Below are positions 7,499-10,525 of a stretch of 10,525 bases of DNA, in pieces. The stretch's first letter is position 1. Each line of letters begins with the position of its first letter. The position numbers were made by a program, and so were the translations under genes. The DNA comes from Actinomortierella ambigua. Lineage: Eukaryota > Mortierellomycota > Mortierellomycetes > Mortierellales > Mortierellaceae. The notes under the pieces were generated by a model. It saw only the letters and a program-made list of their open reading frames with translations, was not told where the DNA came from and did not search any database. The stretch covers positions 1-10,525 of the forward strand of contig JAAAJB010000858.1 of NCBI GenBank assembly GCA_016098155.1, written 5' to 3'.

Positions 7499-9257
7499 AT
7501 GGTTTTGACACGCAGCAAGACAAAAACCCCTCCTCTGCCCCACCCCTGGACCGGCGAGGATTACGGTGACGGCCTGCCACCTATCTCGATCCCCGAGCTG
7601 GTCATGATGGCCGCCTCCAACGCCATTCGTGAAAAGCCTGAGTGGTGGCGCAAGATGACCGACCCAGCCATTGTCGGCCGCTGGAAGCAAGAGATCCTTG
7701 AAGAGAGTCGTGCCCGCAGCGGCGGCAATGACGGTGCCGTCCTCCGTGATGCCCAGATCGAGTACATCTTCAAAGAGCTCCAATGGTATGCTCAGCACCG
7801 CCAGGATCAGCTCGATCAAGAAGGGGTAACCGCGCCCATCGAGTACGCCATCGACAACACCCGTCGCTCCGACCACCTCATCCCACAGGAACTCAAGCAG
7901 CGCTTCCTCACCTGCGTGGACAAGCTCACCAACATTCCCGACGGCGACAAGGACTGGCACCCAGGCTCCAACAATCAGGTCCTCGATATCGTGCACCCAT
8001 CACTCTTTTGCTTTGTCGCCGGTCGAACCCATGTCACCAAAGAGGAGGCGATCCCTGCCTTTGATTTTATCGGTCAGGGCAATGTTGCCGAAGAAGTTGC
8101 AGAGTCAAAGGATGTTGCAGAGATGTATCACTCATCAAAATATCACTGGCTCCCAACCGACTTTGAGGTCTCCAGCGATGGCAAGGTCAACATCAAGTCG
8201 TACATCAACAATCTTCACCCACTCGAACACAAGGACATGTATCCAGTCCTTGGCGAGATCTTTGAATACTTCCTCCCCATGTTTGAGCAAGTCTTAGGCG
8301 ACATGCTTACAATCAGTCCCCAGAAGCAGCGCTTGGATGTCAAGCCTTATGACTGGTAAGAGGGAAGGGGGGGAAGACAGGAGGGGGAAAATCATTATTT
8401 TGATAACGATATTGAGTTGTTAGTCCTCCACCCACTCAACCTCTCTCTCTCTCTTCTTTAGGTATATTGAGCCAAATTATGCAGAGGCGGAAGACGAGGA
8501 CGCAGCTTGGGAGGAGTGGCATGAAACCCGCGTACCATTATTTCCCGAGATCCCCGAGTTCAAATCCATCGAGACCTCGCCAGTGTACAATCTCCGTAAC
8601 AAGACGCTCCAAGTGATTGTCAAGATGGCCAACATTGAGCTCACGCCCGAGAACCCAACCTACAACGGCGGCACGTGGCACGTCGAGGGCATGGCGAACG
8701 AGCGCATCGTCGCCACGGGCATCTACTACTACAAGTCGGAAAACATCTCGACCTCACGCCTCAACTTCCGGATGTCAGTCCAAGAACCCGACTATGAGCA
8801 GGGTGACTATACTGGTATGAAGTACATGTACGAGCTCGAGAACGACGAGCCCCTCATCCAACTGCTCGACGGCATCGTCACCAAGGAGGACCGTTGCATC
8901 GCGTTTCCCAACATCTTTCAACATCAGGTCCAACCTTTTGAGCTTGCAGACAAAACCAAGACGGGCTCTCGTGGCATCCTCGTTTTCTTCTTGGTCGACC
9001 CTTCCCACCCGATCCTCTCCACCACCCATGTGCCGCCCCAGCAAAAGCACTGGAGCGAGCCACACTGGATGCTCAAGGACGCTCGCGAAAAGATGCCGCC
9101 TGAGATCTTCCAGGAGATCGAGAGCTATGTCGACTGGCCGATGGACCTCAAGGAGGCCAAGGAGCATCGCGAGAAGCTAATGGCCGAGCGCAAGTACTTT
9201 GTCTCGGAAACAAATATAAACATGTTTGAACGTCCTTTCTCACTTTGCGAGCATTAA
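7499..9257 (+). CDS. DUF4246 domain protein (two exons: 7499-8355 and 8462-9257)
   Basis: This is a cytosolic-looking protein of about 550 residues with no signal peptide or membrane segment. It matches the fungal DUF4246 family by pattern: PWTGEDYGDGLPP near the N-terminus, HWLPTDFEVSSDGKVNIKSYINNLHP, and the conserved core TYNGGTWHVEGMANERIVATGIYYY. The family's function is not established to my knowledge. The core shows W-H359-V-E361, then FPNIFQH440QVQPFEL and GSR456GILVFFLVDP. This order (HxE, a distal His, then an Arg about 16 residues later) resembles the Fe(II)/2-oxoglutarate facial triad and is my inference. Removing the 106-nt intron joins TG to G to give Trp286, continuing DWYIEP. 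The start sits in CCACCATGG, a strong Kozak context; an in-frame Met at 7433 lies upstream in the leader. The N-terminal half is charged and helical-looking; the C-terminus ends in a basic/acidic helix. Confidence 0.88.
8356..8461 (+). other. Intron of the DUF4246 gene (106 nt)
   Basis: The donor is GTAAGAG and the acceptor follows a long CT tract ending in TTCTTTAG. Splicing restores the frame across Trp286, whereas reading through meets a stop immediately (TAA at 8357-8359). The branch point is not obvious. Confidence 0.9.
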
Positions 9258-9454
9258 TATTATTTCCTCTTCCTTGGCAAGAATAGAGAGGATGCTATAC
9301 CAAAATAAAGATCTTTTTTTTTTCGTTTATAGTAAGAGAACGAAAGCATCGTCCCAGGCGCGAAAAAAAAGGAGACCACGGCATGTCATGGGATCGGAAA
9401 CCGTCGAATCCGACTGGGCCAAAAGTTCAATACCACGACAGTGGCAAAAGTGAA
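9258..9454. other. 3' region of the DUF4246 gene and tRNA flank, with poly(A) signal
   Basis: AATAAA at 9304-9309 lies 47 nt after the DUF4246 stop and is followed by a T9 stretch, a plausible plus-strand polyadenylation site. The remainder up to the tRNA holds an A-rich run (9363-9370) and no gene. AGTGGCAA, the same 8-mer found upstream of the DUF4246 gene, occurs at 9440-9447. Confidence 0.55.
9446..9449 (-). terminator. Pol III terminator of tRNA-Gly
   Basis: A TTTT run on the minus strand begins five bases downstream of the discriminator base, the usual place for RNA polymerase III termination. Confidence 0.75.
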
Positions 9455-9525
9455 TGCGTGGACCGGGAATCGAACCCGGGTCTACCGCGTGGCAGGCGGT
9501 AATTATACCACTAAACCATCCACGC
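9455..9525 (-). tRNA. tRNA-Gly (anticodon GCC)
   Basis: This tRNA delivers glycine to GGC and GGU codons. Read on the minus strand, it is 71 nt with a fully paired 7-bp acceptor stem (GCGTGGA with TCCACGC), discriminator A and no intron. The anticodon arm is ACCGC-CTGCCAC-GCGGT, with anticodon GCC. The T arm is CCGGG-TTCGATT-CCCGG, giving the pol III B box GGTTCGATTCC. The A box overlaps the D arm (TGGTTTAGTGG). The D stem has one T-T mismatch (positions 13/22) where many fungal Gly tRNAs pair. A TTTT terminator lies at 9449-9446, five bases after the gene. It lies tail-to-tail with the DUF4246 gene. Confidence 0.97.
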
Positions 9526-10085
9526 TTCGATGAAGACTTGAATTCTGATGAGTATCTGAAACAATATGCAGTAAATGCAGTAATGCAGTCTTCCAAGCGT
9601 AATTATTGCGGTGGGTACTGCTGTCGAACTGTGGTCCTGCGGTATCAAGTGTCTCCTTGGCTTCGCCCCCCTGAGAGACGCGTGCCCATGCACCGCTAGC
9701 GTTCACGGTGTAACGAGGATAGTCGGCCCAAAGGAAGAAACACTTGCCCGAAGGCGGAGGAGAAGACGGGAGTATGATGGAGGGTGTTGGAGACGTTAAC
9801 GTTAAGTTGACAAGGGATTGGCTGTCGTCTTTACTTTCACTTTAAGGAACGGATGAAAATCCGGCTGAAGATCATTGTTTCCTTCGCTCAAGACGCATCT
9901 TGGGTTCGCTCAAACCTTTCTTTTTTATTATTTCACTCAACAGACCCTCTCTTCTCGTATGCTTACCGCCAGCTGCAGGCAGTAGGATAGTGTCCCTATT
10001 CCCGGTCGCTCCCCAGCCCTGCCGATATCTAGTGTTGCCCAATGTGAAATAAAGAAGATGGATAGCAAGCTACGCCTCTCGTTCA

Positions 10086-10106
10086 TTTTTTTTTTTTTTT
10101 TTTTTT
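10086..10106. repeat. T21 homopolymer
   Basis: Twenty-one consecutive T bases are followed directly by GGCACGC. Such dT tracts exclude nucleosomes and are common in fungal promoters. Confidence 0.97.
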
Positions 10107-10384
10107 GGCACGCTCTCAGAAATTGTTCACTTTTGCTATTGTGTACCGAGTAACCGAGTACTTCCAACATGGGCTATAAAGATGGCCACTATGGCGAAAA
10201 AGAAGAGAGGGCAGATGAGGAGAGGGGAGAAAGGGGGGGGGGGACAAGGCACACGACAGTGCTTCCACAATCGTGTGAAAGTGAGAACCCTCTTGGCAGC
10301 CACCAGCGAGACATGGAGGTTATTGTTCTGCTTTTTCACATTGTGTTTTCTTAGAGTCATTTCAACTTTCTTCCATTTACCTAT

Positions 10385-10408
10385 TCCTCCACTCCTCCAC
10401 TCCTCCAC
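10385..10408. repeat. Tandem repeat, three TCCTCCAC units
   Basis: Three exact 8-bp units lie in a C/T-rich stretch, next to a CCCCA repeat at 10441-10458. Confidence 0.85.
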
Positions 10409-10525
10409 CCTCTCCCCTCATTCGAATTCCATTCCACGCTCCCCACCCCACCCCACCCACTTTTCCAAGTTAAACTCAGGTAGGGTTCACTCCGAACAAG
10501 CGCGTCGGTAGTCTCGGTGCTGGGT

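Larger units (their letters stand above)
9526..10525. other. Intergenic region with no recognisable gene
   Basis: I see no supported gene in this last kilobase. It contains overlapping palindromes at 9793-9805, a T21 run (10086-10106), an imperfect tandem of ACCGAGTA (10145-10160), a G11 run (10233-10243), three tandem TCCTCCAC units (10385-10408) and a CCCCA repeat (10441-10458). Candidate ATGs around 10169-10191 open short frames that run into low-complexity sequence. The promoter or first exon of a gene beyond the right edge is possible but cannot be shown. Confidence 0.5.

Noticed and set aside
9327..9596. Minus-strand frame overlapping tRNA-Gly
   Set aside because: It reads through the tRNA gene. 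The tRNA is unambiguous and the frame has no protein features.
10182..10511. 109-codon plus-strand frame starting MATMAKKKRGQ
   Set aside because: The basic start looks gene-like, but the frame then crosses a G11 run and Pro/His-rich simple repeats with no domain. It cannot be supported within this window.

Overview
The window looks like nuclear DNA of a filamentous fungus, probably an early-diverging one. Mucoromycota, perhaps Mortierellomycotina, is my best guess, and it is an inference from style only. The support is: spliceosomal introns with GTAAG(T) donors and pyrimidine-rich acceptors; strong Kozak and TATA-like elements; a eukaryotic tRNA-Gly with a pol III terminator; intergenic DNA rich in CT/GA microsatellites and homopolymer runs; and a DUF4246 protein, a family typical of fungi. 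There are no operons, and every gene is monocistronic.

Layout. (1) Positions 187-2686, minus strand: a two-exon Golgi-type nucleotide-sugar transporter (SLC35A-like), with an 895-nt intron inside the codons for transmembrane helix 2 and an unusually long low-complexity cytosolic insert. (2) Positions 2687-4699: a 2-kb divergent intergenic region serving the transporter (leftward) and ferroportin (rightward). It holds GA/CT-rich low-complexity DNA, a perfect 9-bp dyad, a perfect RFX-type X-box and an A17 run. (3) Positions 4700-6133, plus strand: an intronless ferroportin-like (SLC40) iron exporter with altered metal-site residues. (4) Positions 6134-7498: intergenic, with a diverged long inverted repeat (a possible fold-back or MITE-like relic) followed by a promoter carrying three copies of an 8-mer. 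(5) Positions 7499-9257, plus strand: a two-exon DUF4246 protein with an HxE...H...R pattern reminiscent of Fe(II)/2-oxoglutarate oxygenases. (6) Positions 9455-9525, minus strand: tRNA-Gly(GCC). (7) Positions 9526-10525: no recognisable gene, with T21, G11, short tandem repeats and a G-quadruplex motif.

The genes do not form an obvious pathway: glycosylation precursor transport, metal export, a possible oxygenase, and translation. I see no convincing new multi-gene system. The points most worth checking are the metal-site substitutions in ferroportin, the transporter's stop codon lying inside a perfect splice donor, the X-box, the inverted repeat, and the repeated 8-mer upstream of the DUF4246 gene.
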